Assembly (NCBI RefSeq): GCF_017114995.1
Contig: NZ_JABXKL010000026.1
Coordinates: 33,175 to 97,174 of the forward strand
DNA from: Nostoc sp. NMS9
GTDB lineage: Bacteria; Cyanobacteriota; Cyanobacteriia; Cyanobacteriales; Nostocaceae
DNA length: 64,000 nt
Reading direction: 5' to 3'
Shown here: positions 37,636-46,537 of the stretch, piece after piece
Position numbering within the stretch: the stretch's first letter is position 1
Layout of the letters: every line of letters starts with the position of its first letter
Notes under the pieces: generated by a model
The model's input: the letters and a program-made list of their open reading frames with translations, nothing else
The model's database searches: none
What the model was told of the DNA's origin: nothing
Position numbers and translations under genes: made by a program

Positions 37636-38697
37636 GTGCTAAATTTGTCTAAAAATGGGTGTTCTGTGCGGGTTGCTTTTTCGAGCGAAGGGCTACTAAC
37701 GCCGACTGCTGTTGCCCTTGGCAAGTTTGATGGTGTTCATCTTGGTCATCAAAGGGTAATTCAACCAGTCTTGCATGGTGGTAACTTGTCAGTAGCTAGT
37801 AGTCCGCAGTCAAAGGAAAATCAACTGACAAATCAAGAATATACCTACTCAACAGTTGTCACCTTTGACCCCCATCCACAGGAGTTCTTTACGGGGCAAC
37901 CCCGGACTTTGTTAACGCCACTAGATGAAAAAGTCCAACAATTGCGATCGCTTGGGGTAGAACAACTGGTACTACTACCTTTTGATAAAGAATTGTCTGC
38001 GTTGACCCCCGAAGAATTTGTCGAAAAAATTCTCGTGCAACAACTGCGATGCCAGCAAATTAGCATCGGGCAGGATTTTTGTTTTGGCGAAAAGCGCAGT
38101 GGTACTGCTCAAGATTTGCAATTACTCGCTGCCAAGTACAATATTCCCGTTACCATCGTTCCCTTACAAACTTATACAGGTGATTCGTCCATCCAAACCA
38201 GTTGCGTCAGTACTACTCCGACTCAGGATGCCCGCATTAGCACTTCATTGATCCGCCAAACCCTTGAGCAGGGAGACATCGAAAACGCAAATCTATTACT
38301 AGGACGCCCCTACACTCTCCTTGGTGATGTCGTTCAAGGTCAACAATTGGGCAGAACAATTGGCTTTCCCACTGCTAACCTCCAACTACCAAAAGAAAAG
38401 TTTTTGCCCCGCCAAGGAGTCTACGCTGTCCGCGTTTTCACTCTCGAAGAAACATCAGATACCGCTCCTAGTGAGAACTTGGGCGTCATGAATATCGGTA
38501 ATCGTCCAACTGTAAATGGTACTTATTCATCTGCGGAAGTACATTTATTCAATTGGTCAGGTGATTTGTATGGCAAAAAACTGGTTGTGCAGCTAGTTAA
38601 ATTTTTGCGCCCCGAACAAAAATTTCCTTCTCTTGAAGCCCTGAAAACACAAATTCAACTTGATTGCGTTGTTGCTAGAGAAGTTTTGAGTGCTTAG
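37636..38697 (+). CDS. ribF: Bifunctional riboflavin kinase / FAD synthetase
   Basis: 353 aa, GTG start. The N-terminal adenylyltransferase (FAD synthetase) domain has VALGKFDGVHLGHQRVI (about 26-42) and TFDPHPQEFF. The C-terminal flavokinase domain has GRPYTLLGDVVQGQQLGRTI, GFPTANLQL (metal/ATP) and GVMNIGNRPTVNGT. It makes FMN and then FAD. Longer than Escherichia coli RibF because of inserts around residues 175-205. Preceded by an unusual structured intergenic stretch. Confidence 0.94.
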   Translation: MLNLSKNGCSVRVAFSSEGLLTPTAVALGKFDGVHLGHQRVIQPVLHGGNLSVASSPQSKENQLTNQEYTYSTVVTFDPHPQEFFTGQPRTLLTPLDEKVQQLRSLGVEQLVLLPFDKELSALTPEEFVEKILVQQLRCQQISIGQDFCFGEKRSGTAQDLQLLAAKYNIPVTIVPLQTYTGDSSIQTSCVSTTPTQDARISTSLIRQTLEQGDIENANLLLGRPYTLLGDVVQGQQLGRTIGFPTANLQLPKEKFLPRQGVYAVRVFTLEETSDTAPSENLGVMNIGNRPTVNGTYSSAEVHLFNWSGDLYGKKLVVQLVKFLRPEQKFPSLEALKTQIQLDCVVAREVLSA

Positions 38698-38707
38698 TGG
38701 GAACAAT

Positions 38708-38860
38708 AGATAGGGCATTGGGTATTGGGCATTGGGTATTGGGCATTGGGCATGGGGCATGGGGCATTGGGCATGGTTATTCTCCTTGTCCCCTCATCTC
38801 CCTCATCCCCCTCATCTCCCCATTCCCCATTCCCCACTCCCCAGTCCCCACTCCCTACAA
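38708..38860. repeat. Heptameric short tandem repeats (STRR)
   Basis: Runs of GGGCATT and GGGTATT (38714-38776) and then CCCCATT, CCCCACT and CTCATCC types (38787-38855), the classic cyanobacterial heptamer repeats. They separate ribF from the MoxR ATPase and create a spurious N-terminal extension of that frame. Confidence 0.85.
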
Positions 38861-38863
38861 CGC

Positions 38864-39772
38864 ATGAGAGAAAAAATCGACGCTTTAACACAAAATCTGG
38901 CTCTTACCATCGTTGGCAAAGCTGAGGCAATACGCTTAGTGCTAGTAGCATTGCTAGGTGGTGGTCATGCTCTCTTAGAAGATGTTCCTGGTGTTGGTAA
39001 AACCCTGCTCGCTAAATCCTTAGCTCGTTCACTAGATGGCAAGTTTCAACGGCTACAATGCACTCCCGATTTACTGCCAACTGACATTACTGGCACCAAC
39101 ATCTGGAACCCAAAAAGCGGCGAATTTACTTTTCTGCCTGGGCCAGTCTTTACCAATGTGCTATTGGCTGACGAAATTAACCGCGCTACACCCCGCACTC
39201 AGTCAGCTTTATTGGAAGTTATGGAGGAACATCAGGTAACAGTTGATGGTGTCTCTCGTGCAGTTCCCCAACCATTTTTTGTCATTGCCACTCAAAACCC
39301 TATTGAGTATCAAGGTACTTTTCCCCTGCCAGAAGCGCAAATGGATCGGTTTATGTTGTCGCTGAGTTTGGGCTATCCTTCTGAGGCAGAAGAACTGCTG
39401 ATGCTGCAAAATCTCCAAAATGGTGTAAAAGTTGCTAATTTGCAGCCTTGTATTACCTTGGCAGAAGTACAGGAATTGCGTTACCTCTGCTCTCAAGTAA
39501 AAGTGGCAACTTCCTTGCAACAGTACATCCTCGAATTGGTGCGGGCAACACGTCAAGATGAGGAAATCGCTCTTGGTGTCAGTCCGCGTGGCACATTAGC
39601 ATTACAACGGGCTGCCCAAGCGCTAGCTTTTCTATTAGGGCGTGATTATGCCATTCCCGATGATGTGAAATTTCTTGTCCCTCACGTTCTTTGCCATCGC
39701 CTTATTCCTAGAGGAGGACGCAATTCAAGGACTGTTGTTGAGCGATTATTGCGATCGGTTTCTATTCCTTAA
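38864..39772 (+). CDS. MoxR-family AAA+ ATPase
   Basis: 302 aa from ATG 38864 (MREKIDALTQNL); the frame is open further upstream only through heptameric repeats. Walker A EDVPGVGKTLLAKSL, Walker B LLADEINRATPRTQSALLE, sensor 1 VIATQNPIE, and the PEAQMDRFML segment mark the MoxR group of chaperone-like ATPases, which usually work with VWA-domain proteins. No VWA or DUF58 partner directly follows here. Confidence 0.92.
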   Translation: MREKIDALTQNLALTIVGKAEAIRLVLVALLGGGHALLEDVPGVGKTLLAKSLARSLDGKFQRLQCTPDLLPTDITGTNIWNPKSGEFTFLPGPVFTNVLLADEINRATPRTQSALLEVMEEHQVTVDGVSRAVPQPFFVIATQNPIEYQGTFPLPEAQMDRFMLSLSLGYPSEAEELLMLQNLQNGVKVANLQPCITLAEVQELRYLCSQVKVATSLQQYILELVRATRQDEEIALGVSPRGTLALQRAAQALAFLLGRDYAIPDDVKFLVPHVLCHRLIPRGGRNSRTVVERLLRSVSIP

Positions 39773-40046
39773 GGTAACGTGACTTCGATGAGCTAAAAAA
39801 CAGCTATCCGAGATGGCGATAACTCTATTTATTGCTGGGAAAAATATTTTTTTACGCTTTTACTCCGGTTCCTTCTGCGTCAGTTTGCACATTGCGTATC
39901 AACTTATCCAAACTATCAGGGAAATTTCCTCCCATCACCATTTTAGTAAATACCTCATAATAGTCAGACTTGACTGAACTTAAGTTTCCTGAACCTGCCG
40001 GAATTTGGGCGTGTTAGGATCTCCTACAAAATCAGGTAGACAACAA

Positions 40047-40304
40047 ATGAAAGCGATCGAAGTTACCGGCAGGATTGATTCTCAAGGAAATCTAGTTCTA
40101 GATGAGCCGATTCAGGGAAACACTTATCCTCATCAGGTTCGGGTGATTGTGTTGGTTCCAGAACAAGCAGAAACAGAAGAGGTTGACCCTGATGATACAC
40201 CCGTTGAGGAGATTAAAGCTAGTTTGAGGAGAGCCTTGCAGCAAGCAAAATCTGGTCAAACTAGACCAATCAGTGAGCTATGGGACAGGATTGATGCTGA
40301 GTGA
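40047..40304 (+). CDS. Antitoxin-like partner of RelE/ParE toxin
   Basis: 85 aa from ATG 40047. The N-terminal strand block MKAIEVTGRIDSQGNLVLDE resembles small cyanobacterial antitoxins with an AbrB-like swapped-hairpin start. The C-terminal helix (EEIKASLRRALQQAKSGQTR then PISELWDRI) would wrap the toxin. It overlaps the toxin start by 11 bases, so the pair is coupled. Confidence 0.75.
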   Translation: MKAIEVTGRIDSQGNLVLDEPIQGNTYPHQVRVIVLVPEQAETEEVDPDDTPVEEIKASLRRALQQAKSGQTRPISELWDRIDAE

Positions 40305-40677
40305 TAATGCAGTTTTAATTCGATTTTCCGATGAGTTTGAGCAAGAACTTTACAGACTATCAAAAAGATTTCGCAATATTCGCTCTGATGTTCAACCGAT
40401 TACCCTGCAATTACAGCAAGGAAATTTTGTCGGCGATGCCTACGGCGGGCTACGCCTACGCATTGCGGGCATTGGTGAGGAATATATTGTTTATAAGGTG
40501 AGAGTTCGTAACAGTAGTATCCAAAAAGGTAAGAGTGCTGGATACCGATTGATTTATCAAGTTGAGTCACCTACAAGTCTTTTGCTACTAACGATTTATT
40601 CCAAATCTGACCGAGAAGATATTGGTGCAAATGAAATCCGAGATATTGTGGCTGATTTTTCTAGTGAGTCAGATTAA
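40294..40677 (+). CDS. RelE/ParE-type toxin with repeat-encoded insert
   Basis: 127 aa from ATG 40294 (MLSDNAVLIRF). The core pattern FEQELYRLSKRFRNIRSDVQ, IAGIGEEYIVYKVRVRNSS, GKSAGYRLIYQVES and LLLTIYSKSDRED fits a RelE-like mRNA interferase or gyrase toxin with the final YSK helix. Between VGD and IAGIG lies AYGGLRLR, encoded by a copy of the dispersed GATGCCTACGGCGGGCTACG repeat (40433-40462). The insert is in frame and falls in a loop, so the toxin may still be active. Confidence 0.8.
   Translation: MLSDNAVLIRFSDEFEQELYRLSKRFRNIRSDVQPITLQLQQGNFVGDAYGGLRLRIAGIGEEYIVYKVRVRNSSIQKGKSAGYRLIYQVESPTSLLLLTIYSKSDREDIGANEIRDIVADFSSESD
40433..40462. repeat. Dispersed palindromic repeat inside the RelE-like gene
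   Basis: GCGATGCCTACGGCGGGCTA followed by CGCCTACGCA. Encodes DAYGGLRLR in frame. Confidence 0.8.
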
Positions 40678-40682
40678 AACTG

Positions 40683-40785
40683 CTAGTACCGCAAGGCGAA
40701 TTCAAAATTCAAAATTCAAAATGAATATAGAGTAAGCATTTCATTGATTTTAAATGGTTAGTTTATTTACGCGGTGATGTACTAG
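40683..40785 (+). mobile_element. MITE with CTAGTAC ends, copy 2 (diverged)
   Basis: Starts CTAGTACCGCAAGGCG, ends GATGTACTAG, and contains TTAAATGG...TTTATTTACG as in the other two copies (28513-28613, 57507-57618). Confidence 0.7.
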
Positions 40786-40873
40786 AACATTTTTCCTTGC
40801 ATAGTCAGTGGTGCGCTGAATAAATATTTATATTACTGTTGTCGATATCAAAAATGTGTTGCTTGCCAAAACT

Positions 40874-40913
40874 ACTTACGCAAAATTTGAAACACTGCCA
40901 ATACTGCGTAAGT
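40874..40913. repeat. Short inverted repeat ACTTACGCA...TGCGTAAGT
   Basis: Ends match the terminal repeats of the larger element at 57028-57202. Probably an internally deleted copy, 40 bp. Confidence 0.5.
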
Positions 40914-40961
40914 CTTATGATTAGCACAAGCGCCACTTTTAAATATCTGGGAATGTGAGGA

Positions 40962-41549
40962 ATGTCAATTTTTGTTAAGCGCAAAATCCGCGATGCCTAC
41001 GGCGGGCTACGCCAACGCCAAGCACTACAGCCAAGCGCGGAACGTGAATTCAAACGCCAATTTTTCGGTTTACTTCTGGTAATTGTAACGTGGAGTTTAG
41101 CTATGGGCTGGCTTCTAGCCTTGGCAACTAACGCCCAAAGTGCTACTTCCCCCGCTGAAATTGGCACTGTTGACGTAGTACCTGCACAATACCAACTGGG
41201 GCAAGAACTGTATTTAGAAAACTGCTCCAGATGTCACATTGCCATACCACCAGCCGTTTTACCTACCCAAACTTGGAAAAATATTCTGCAAGACTCGCAG
41301 CACTACGGAGCACAACTCCAGCCTTTAGTCGATCCGCCACGCATCTTGGTGTGGAAATATCTTTCGACTTTCTCCCGTGTGCAGCTAGACGACGAAGAAA
41401 CACCATATCGCGTCAACAACTCGCGTTATTTCAAAGCTTTGCATCCAGGAGTTGAGTTACGACGTCCCGTCCAGATTGGCAGCTGTGTCAGCTGTCATCC
41501 CAGTGCTAATGATTACAATTTCCGCCGCCTGACACCAGAGTGGAAGTGA
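40962..41549 (+). CDS. Membrane-anchored dihaem cytochrome c
   Basis: 195 aa. A cytoplasmic N-terminus is followed by one transmembrane helix (about 33-53, FFGLLLVIVTWSLAMGWLLA) and a lumenal or periplasmic domain with two haem sites, CSRCH (about 88-92) and CVSCH (about 176-180). The IPPAVLPTQTW segment after the first site is typical of the DHC dihaem cytochrome family. The ligand role in respiratory or photosynthetic electron flow is not known. Residues 10-17 (DAYGGLRQ) come from a copy of a dispersed DNA repeat. Confidence 0.85.
   Translation: MSIFVKRKIRDAYGGLRQRQALQPSAEREFKRQFFGLLLVIVTWSLAMGWLLALATNAQSATSPAEIGTVDVVPAQYQLGQELYLENCSRCHIAIPPAVLPTQTWKNILQDSQHYGAQLQPLVDPPRILVWKYLSTFSRVQLDDEETPYRVNNSRYFKALHPGVELRRPVQIGSCVSCHPSANDYNFRRLTPEWK
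40991..41018. repeat. Dispersed palindromic repeat inside the cytochrome gene
   Basis: GCGATGCCTACGGCGGGCTA followed by CGCCAACGC. Encodes DAYGGLRQR in frame near the N-terminus. Confidence 0.8.
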
Positions 41550-41856
41550 GGAGTGAGGAGTTAGAAGTGAGGAATTGAAAAATTCATAACTCCTAACTCC
41601 TAACTCCTAACTCTATTCCCCCACTCCCTCTCTGGCCCCATCTGGGGGCAAAATGATACTATGAAGAAAGAGTAAATATAAGATAAGAGTTAAAACCAAT
41701 CAGTTTATTAAATGATTGGCTAGTTTTTATCCTGTTTTTGAGGTAATTCTCATTTCACACCCATCTACGACTAAAACGTTTGGGCTGGGTTAAATGTTTA
41801 TAATCAATGCCTACCCTTTAATTTCCATCCCCTTTGATTCAGTTCTATAACCTGCC
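41550..41856. repeat. Intergenic with heptamer repeats
   Basis: GTGAGGA units (41547-41573) and CTAACTC units (41587-41612) are cyanobacterial heptamers that can pair with each other. No gene seen. The AT-rich 41660-41740 stretch may hold the secA promoter. Confidence 0.6.
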
Positions 41857-44649
41857 ATGCTAAAACTTTTGTTGGGCGACCCCAACGCTCGTAAGCTTAA
41901 AAAATACCAACCTTCTGTTACTGAAATTAACCTTTTAGAGGAAGAAATTAAGGTTCTTTCCGATGATGAGTTAAAAGGTAAAACCGTTGAATTTAAACAA
42001 CGGCTCACTAAAGGCGAAACCCTAGATGACATATTGCCAGAAGCTTACGCCGTTGTTCGGGAAGCAGGACGACGAGTCTTAGGCTTGCGGCACTTTGATG
42101 TCCAACTTCTTGGCGGTATCATTTTGCACGTGGGGCAAATTGCCGAAATGAAAACTGGCGAAGGTAAAACACTAGTCGCTACCTTGCCGAGTTACTTAAA
42201 TGCCCTTACTGGTAAAGGTGTACACGTCGTTACCGTCAACGATTACCTGGCTCGTCGGGACGCGGAATGGATGGGACAGGTGCATCGGTTCTTGGGGTTG
42301 AGTGTGGGGCTAATTCAGTCAAGCATGACTCCCAGCGAACGTCAGAAAAATTACGAGTGTGATATCACATACGTCACCAACAGCGAAGTAGGGTTTGACT
42401 ACCTACGGGATAACATGGCGACATCAATGGCAGATGTGGTACAACGCCCGTTCAATTATTGCGTGATTGACGAGGTAGACTCGATTTTAATTGATGAGGC
42501 ACGGACACCGCTAATTATTTCTGGGCAGGTGGAAAGACCTACAGAAAAATATCTGCAAGCCGCTGAAATAGCATTCACACTCAAAAAAGACGAGCATTAT
42601 GATGTGGATGAAAAAGCTCGTAACGTGCTATTGACAGATGAAGGGTTTGCTGAATCAGAAAATCTTTTGGGAGTCACAGATTTATTTGACCCAGAAGATC
42701 CTTGGGCGCACTTCGTTTTCAATGCAATTAAAGCCAAAGAACTTTTTCTCAAGGATGTAAATTACATCGTCCGTAATGGGGAAGTGGTAATTGTGGATGA
42801 ATTTACTGGACGGGTACTACCCGGACGGCGTTGGAGTGATGGACTACACCAGGCGATTGAAGCCAAAGAACACGTAGAAATTCAGCCAGAAACTCAAACT
42901 CTAGCGACAATTACTTATCAAAATCTGTTTTTGCTGTATCCAAAACTCGGTGGAATGACAGGAACAGCAAAAACGGAAGAACCAGAATTTGAAAAAATTT
43001 ACAAATTGGAAGTTGCGGTAATTCCCACCAACCGCGATCGCAGACGCGAAGATTTGTCTGATATGGTCTTTAAGACAGAAGCAGGCAAGTGGGGAGCGAT
43101 CGCGAAAGAATGTGCCGAAATGCACGAACTCGGCAGACCTGTATTAGTGGGAACCACTAGTGTAGAAAAATCCGAACTTCTCAGTCGGCTACTGAAGCAA
43201 CTGGAAATTCCCCACGAATTACTCAACGCCCGACCGGAAAATGTCGAACGTGAGGCGGAAATCGTCGCTCAGGCAGGACGCAAAGGTGCTGTTACTATTG
43301 CTACTAACATGGCTGGTAGAGGTACAGACATCATCCTGGGTGGTAACTCCGAATATATGGCACGTCTGAAGCTGCGGGAATACTTCATGCCCCGGATCGT
43401 CATGCCAGAAGATGAAGATAGCTTTGGCGTTCAAAGACCAGCCGGATTGCCTACAGGACACGGTGGTGGTCAAGGCTTTGTCCCTGGCAAAAAAGTCAAA
43501 ACTTGGCGGGCTTCGCCAGAAATCTTCCCCACCCAGTTAACAAAAGAAACAGAGAAACTACTCAAAGATGCAGTAGAAATTGCAGTGCGTGAGTATGGCG
43601 ATCGCAGTTTACCAGAATTGGAAGCAGAAGACAAGGTAGCTGTAGCCGCCGAAAAAGCTCCCATCGACGACCCTGTGATTCTAAAATTGCGGTCAGCTTA
43701 CAACCGCGTTAAACAGGAATACGAACAATTTACTACCCGCGAACATGATGAGGTAGTGGGAATTGGCGGTTTGCACGTAATTGGTACAGAACGCCACGAA
43801 TCGCGGCGGATTGATAATCAGTTGCGCGGACGTGCAGGAAGACAAGGCGACCCTGGAACCACGAGATTCTTCCTCAGTTTAGAGGATAACCTACTGCGGA
43901 TTTTTGGTGGCGATCGCGTTGCTGGGTTAATGAATGCCTTCCAAGTGGAAGAAGATATGCCCATTGAATCTGGGATGCTTACCCGCAGTTTGGAAGGCGC
44001 ACAGAAAAAAGTTGAAACCTACTACTACGACATTCGGAAGCAGGTGTTTGAGTATGACGAGGTGATGAATAATCAACGTCGTGCTATTTACGCCGAACGC
44101 CGCCGAGTCCTAGAAGGTCAAGACTTGAAAGAACAGGTGATTAAATACGCTGAAAAAACGATGGATGACATCGTTGACTTCTACATCAACGTAGACTTGC
44201 CCTCCGAAGAGTGGGAGTTAGAAAAGTTGGTTGAAAAAGTCAAAGAATTCGTCTATCTGCTAGCGGATTTGCAAGCAAGTCAATTAGAAGATATCACAGT
44301 CAGCGAGATTAAAGCCTTCCTCCACGAACAGGTGCGAATTGCTTACGACCTCAAAGAAGCGCAGATTGACCAAGTTCAACCCGGACTGATGCGCCAAGCG
44401 GAACGTTTCTTTATCTTGCAACGCATTGATACCCTGTGGCGGGAACACCTGCAACAAATGGATGCCTTACGCGAATCGGTGGGATTACGTGGTTATGGGC
44501 AAAAAGACCCGCTGATTGAGTATAAGAGCGAGGGGTATGAATTGTTCTTGGATATGATGGTTAACATTCGCCGAGATGTGGTGTACTCGTTGTTTATGTT
44601 CCAGCCTCAGCCGCAGCAAATGGTGCAGGCTTCGTCTGAGATGGTGTAA
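41857..44649 (+). CDS. secA: Preprotein translocase ATPase SecA
   Basis: 930 aa motor of the Sec pathway, driving preproteins through SecYEG into periplasm and thylakoid lumen. Walker [15 protein letters not shown] (about 101-114), [16 protein letters not shown], the GTTSVEKSE segment, [12 protein letters not shown], and [21 protein letters not shown] are present. The cyanobacterial insert around residues 500-560 ([17 protein letters not shown]) is seen. There is no C-terminal zinc-binding tail, as usual in cyanobacteria and plastids. Confidence 0.97.
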   Translation: MLKLLLGDPNARKLKKYQPSVTEINLLEEEIKVLSDDELKGKTVEFKQRLTKGETLDDILPEAYAVVREAGRRVLGLRHFDVQLLGGIILHVGQIAEMKTGEGKTLVATLPSYLNALTGKGVHVVTVNDYLARRDAEWMGQVHRFLGLSVGLIQSSMTPSERQKNYECDITYVTNSEVGFDYLRDNMATSMADVVQRPFNYCVIDEVDSILIDEARTPLIISGQVERPTEKYLQAAEIAFTLKKDEHYDVDEKARNVLLTDEGFAESENLLGVTDLFDPEDPWAHFVFNAIKAKELFLKDVNYIVRNGEVVIVDEFTGRVLPGRRWSDGLHQAIEAKEHVEIQPETQTLATITYQNLFLLYPKLGGMTGTAKTEEPEFEKIYKLEVAVIPTNRDRRREDLSDMVFKTEAGKWGAIAKECAEMHELGRPVLVGTTSVEKSELLSRLLKQLEIPHELLNARPENVEREAEIVAQAGRKGAVTIATNMAGRGTDIILGGNSEYMARLKLREYFMPRIVMPEDEDSFGVQRPAGLPTGHGGGQGFVPGKKVKTWRASPEIFPTQLTKETEKLLKDAVEIAVREYGDRSLPELEAEDKVAVAAEKAPIDDPVILKLRSAYNRVKQEYEQFTTREHDEVVGIGGLHVIGTERHESRRIDNQLRGRAGRQGDPGTTRFFLSLEDNLLRIFGGDRVAGLMNAFQVEEDMPIESGMLTRSLEGAQKKVETYYYDIRKQVFEYDEVMNNQRRAIYAERRRVLEGQDLKEQVIKYAEKTMDDIVDFYINVDLPSEEWELEKLVEKVKEFVYLLADLQASQLEDITVSEIKAFLHEQVRIAYDLKEAQIDQVQPGLMRQAERFFILQRIDTLWREHLQQMDALRESVGLRGYGQKDPLIEYKSEGYELFLDMMVNIRRDVVYSLFMFQPQPQQMVQASSEMV

Positions 44650-44660
44650 GTTTTTTTCAT

Positions 44661-44702
44661 ACAAAGACGCAGAGGCGCAGAGAGCATTTTCTGCGTCTTT
44701 GT
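44661..44702 (+). terminator. Terminator after secA
   Basis: Perfect 13-bp stem: ACAAAGACGCAGA (44661-44673) with TCTGCGTCTTTGT (44690-44702). Its sequence also recurs as a dispersed GACGCAGAGGCGCAGAG repeat in Nostoc genomes by my recollection. Confidence 0.65.
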
Positions 44703-44755
44703 TGTATACAATTAGACATTTAGGCATCATCAGATAAGCTATTCCAAAAAGTAAT

Positions 44756-45071
44756 ATGGTTAATCGGCAATATTATTGTGCACGTATAGGCAAAAATCCC
44801 GAAGTTGTTAGTTTCGATTTGTCGATGCTTATACCATTTCTTTGTGAGGCTGCGCCAAATTTTCTTTCTTCCTTTGTGTCCAACTCTTACGAGACGCTGC
44901 GCGAATGCGGTTCCTTCCTTATATAAATAATTTGGCGCATCTTTATACAGAATTGGTATTAGTCGTTTATTTCGAGATATATATTTAGAGTTTATGTCAA
45001 ACGATTATTTTCAAGAGGCTTTTGGTTATGAATGTATAGATGATGGAAAAGTTTTAGGGATACATATATAG
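44756..45071 (+). pseudogene. Small gene interrupted by a MITE
   Basis: ATG 44756 reads MVNRQYYCARIGKNPEVVSF then DLSML up to a MITE. Removing the element and one TTA target copy restores the frame: SRLFRDIYLEFMSND, then YFQEAFGYECIDDGKVLGIHI and TAG (45069-45071). The restored protein is about 62 aa and unrecognised. The clean restoration shows that the insertion broke a real gene. Confidence 0.7.
44832..44958. mobile_element. MITE with TACCA ends and TTA target duplication
   Basis: 127 bp. Left TACCATTTCT, right AGAATTGGTA, flanked by TTA at 44829-44831 and 44959-44961. Internal inverted segments GCGCCAAATT and AATTTGGCGC. Same end type as the element at 18106-18206. Confidence 0.8.
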
Positions 45072-45189
45072 CAATAAAACTCTATTTATTTAATACCACA
45101 CTCTAATACAACTTCCTGAAGCTGAACAAGATGCGATCGCTTCTACTGGGCGTAGTTTTGAGGTTATCTGTGGTGTGATCGCAGAGTAA
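45060..45189 (+). repeat. Left copy of a duplicated segment flanking the DUF3800 gene
   Basis: 45060-45182 matches 46018-46165 (TACATATA-CAGCAATAAAA, then AACTTCCTGAAGCTGAACA and GGCGTAGTTTTG). An open stretch to TAA 45187 reads QLPEAEQDAIAS, which resembles the middle of small cyanobacterial antitoxins; it is only a remnant. Confidence 0.65.
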
Positions 45190-45260
45190 GCTATTTTACT
45201 TTAATAACTAGGCAACCAGAGACAAGCTAGCCTATAAAGTAGCTGATACAATATAAATAG

Positions 45261-45319
45261 CAGTCAAGAGGTCTGACCTTTTCAGATCGCGGAAGCTAGG
45301 TCTTCCCTTGACTGATTTT
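45261..45319 (+). promoter_or_regulatory. Hairpin upstream of DUF3800 gene
   Basis: CAGTCAAG (45261-45268) pairs with CTTGACTG (45307-45314), with inner AGGTC repeats, followed by ATTTTTATT. Either a terminator for upstream debris or an attenuator 26 bases before the ATG. Confidence 0.5.
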
Positions 45320-45344
45320 TATTGTCTAAGAATATAGAACAGTC

Positions 45345-46037
45345 ATGTATTTGCTGTATGCAGATGAGTCTGGTACAACCCACGACTCAAACCAACAATA
45401 TTTTGTACTGGCTGGATTTTGTGTATTTGAGCGCCAAGGATATTGGATTTCTGATCAGCTTGACCAAATTGCTGCTAGATTTGATCCTGCCGATCCAGTA
45501 TCAGTTGAATTGCACGGTAGTCCAATGCTGAGTGGTAGAGGAAAGTGGAGAAGCTATCCTAAGACCGATAGAGAGAAAGCTATTGAAGATATTTTGCAGG
45601 TTTTCCTACAGTCACACCCAACTAATCGACTATTCGCAAGTGCGATCAAAAAGACTGTAGTATCACCAAAAGACCCTGTTGAAGTTGCATTTGAACAACT
45701 GGCTAGTAGGTTTGATAGGTATTTGATCAGGCTGCACAAAAATGATAATACACAGAGAGGCATCATAATTTTTGACAAATCCACTTACGAGACAACAATT
45801 CAATCTTTAGCAACTGACTTTAGAACTATTGGATACAGTTGGGGTGTTATCAGAAACTTTTCTGAAGTACCTTTATTTTTAGACTCAAAAGCTTCGAGAC
45901 TAATTCAACTTGCTGATATACTCGCTTACACAATTTTCAGACATTTTGAAAAGGGAGATAGCAGATTTTTTTCTATCATTCAGTCTAGATTTGATTCTGA
46001 AGGCGGTATAGTTCATGGATTACATATACAGCAATAA
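45345..46037 (+). CDS. DUF3800 domain protein
   Basis: 230 aa. The N-terminal MYLLYADESGTTHD carries the DES motif of the DUF3800 family, with an RNase H-like fold; later acidic residues in GIIIFDKSTYE and QLADILAYTIFRHFEK complete the usual D...D...D pattern. The family is found on mobile and defence-related islands; activity has not been established to my knowledge. Flanked by two copies of a 120-base segment, which suggests it arrived by insertion or duplication. Confidence 0.85.
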   Translation: MYLLYADESGTTHDSNQQYFVLAGFCVFERQGYWISDQLDQIAARFDPADPVSVELHGSPMLSGRGKWRSYPKTDREKAIEDILQVFLQSHPTNRLFASAIKKTVVSPKDPVEVAFEQLASRFDRYLIRLHKNDNTQRGIIIFDKSTYETTIQSLATDFRTIGYSWGVIRNFSEVPLFLDSKASRLIQLADILAYTIFRHFEKGDSRFFSIIQSRFDSEGGIVHGLHIQQ

Positions 46038-46165
46038 AATTCTATTTGTCTAACACTACACTCTAATGCAACTTTCTGAAGCTGAACAGAGTACGTAGGC
46101 GTAGCCCGCCACAGGCATCGCTTATACTTGGCGTAGTTTTGGGATTGTCTGTGGTGCCATCGCTC
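46018..46165 (+). repeat. Right copy of the duplicated segment, carrying an inserted palindromic repeat
   Basis: Matches 45060-45182 but holds an extra GTACGTAGGCGTAGCCCGCC then ACAGGCATCGC at 46091-46121, an inverse copy of the GATGCCTACGGCGGGCTACG repeat. This gives a before/after view of insertion of that repeat. Confidence 0.75.
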
Positions 46166-46263
46166 ATTTCCTGCGATCGTTGAATAATTTAAAAAATTGT
46201 CTATAGAGCAATCTCATCTCACAAAACGTTTATATGGGTCGTGCTATGCTATTGGGGTGTCTA

Positions 46264-46467
46264 ATGAAGAGAGTCATGACTGCTCCAGTTGAAGAATTGT
46301 TAAGCACCTTTGATCGTCTGCCAGAGCCAGAGAGACTGGAAATAGCTTTGGAGATTTTAAAAAGGGTCAGACATTTGGACTTTCCATATTTGTCAAAGGA
46401 AGATTTGGTTTGGAATGCAGAAGAACTTTTTTTGGAGTTAGATCGGCAAGAAGCTTCTGATGAGTAG
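46264..46467 (+). CDS. Antitoxin-like protein, partner of a truncated MazF
   Basis: 67 aa from ATG 46264; in-frame ATGs at 46234, 46246 and 46276 are possible. The block VEELLSTFDRLPEPERLEIA then LEILKRV is typical of small helical antitoxins that precede PemK/MazF toxins in cyanobacteria. The acidic C-terminus would occupy the toxin. Its stop overlaps the ATG of the toxin fragment. Confidence 0.7.
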   Translation: MKRVMTAPVEELLSTFDRLPEPERLEIALEILKRVRHLDFPYLSKEDLVWNAEELFLELDRQEASDE

Positions 46468-46537
46468 CCCTAATCGTGGAGAAGTTTGGCTTGTCGATCT
46501 TGGCTACACAGCAAAAGTTAAGGCAGAGGAGAATTGA
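46460..46537 (+). pseudogene. Truncated MazF/PemK-type toxin
   Basis: ATG 46460 overlaps the antitoxin stop. It reads MSSPNRGEVWLVDLGYTAKV, the conserved N-terminus of MazF-like toxins, but after KV the expected RP-C/A-LV strand is replaced by KAEEN and a TGA at 46535. The rest of the toxin is absent; the next gene on the other strand ends immediately after. So a deletion removed about 90 residues. Confidence 0.8.

Noticed and set aside
38725..38925. Frames rich in Pro/Ser and Trp/Gly
   Set aside because: These are heptameric repeats read as protein.
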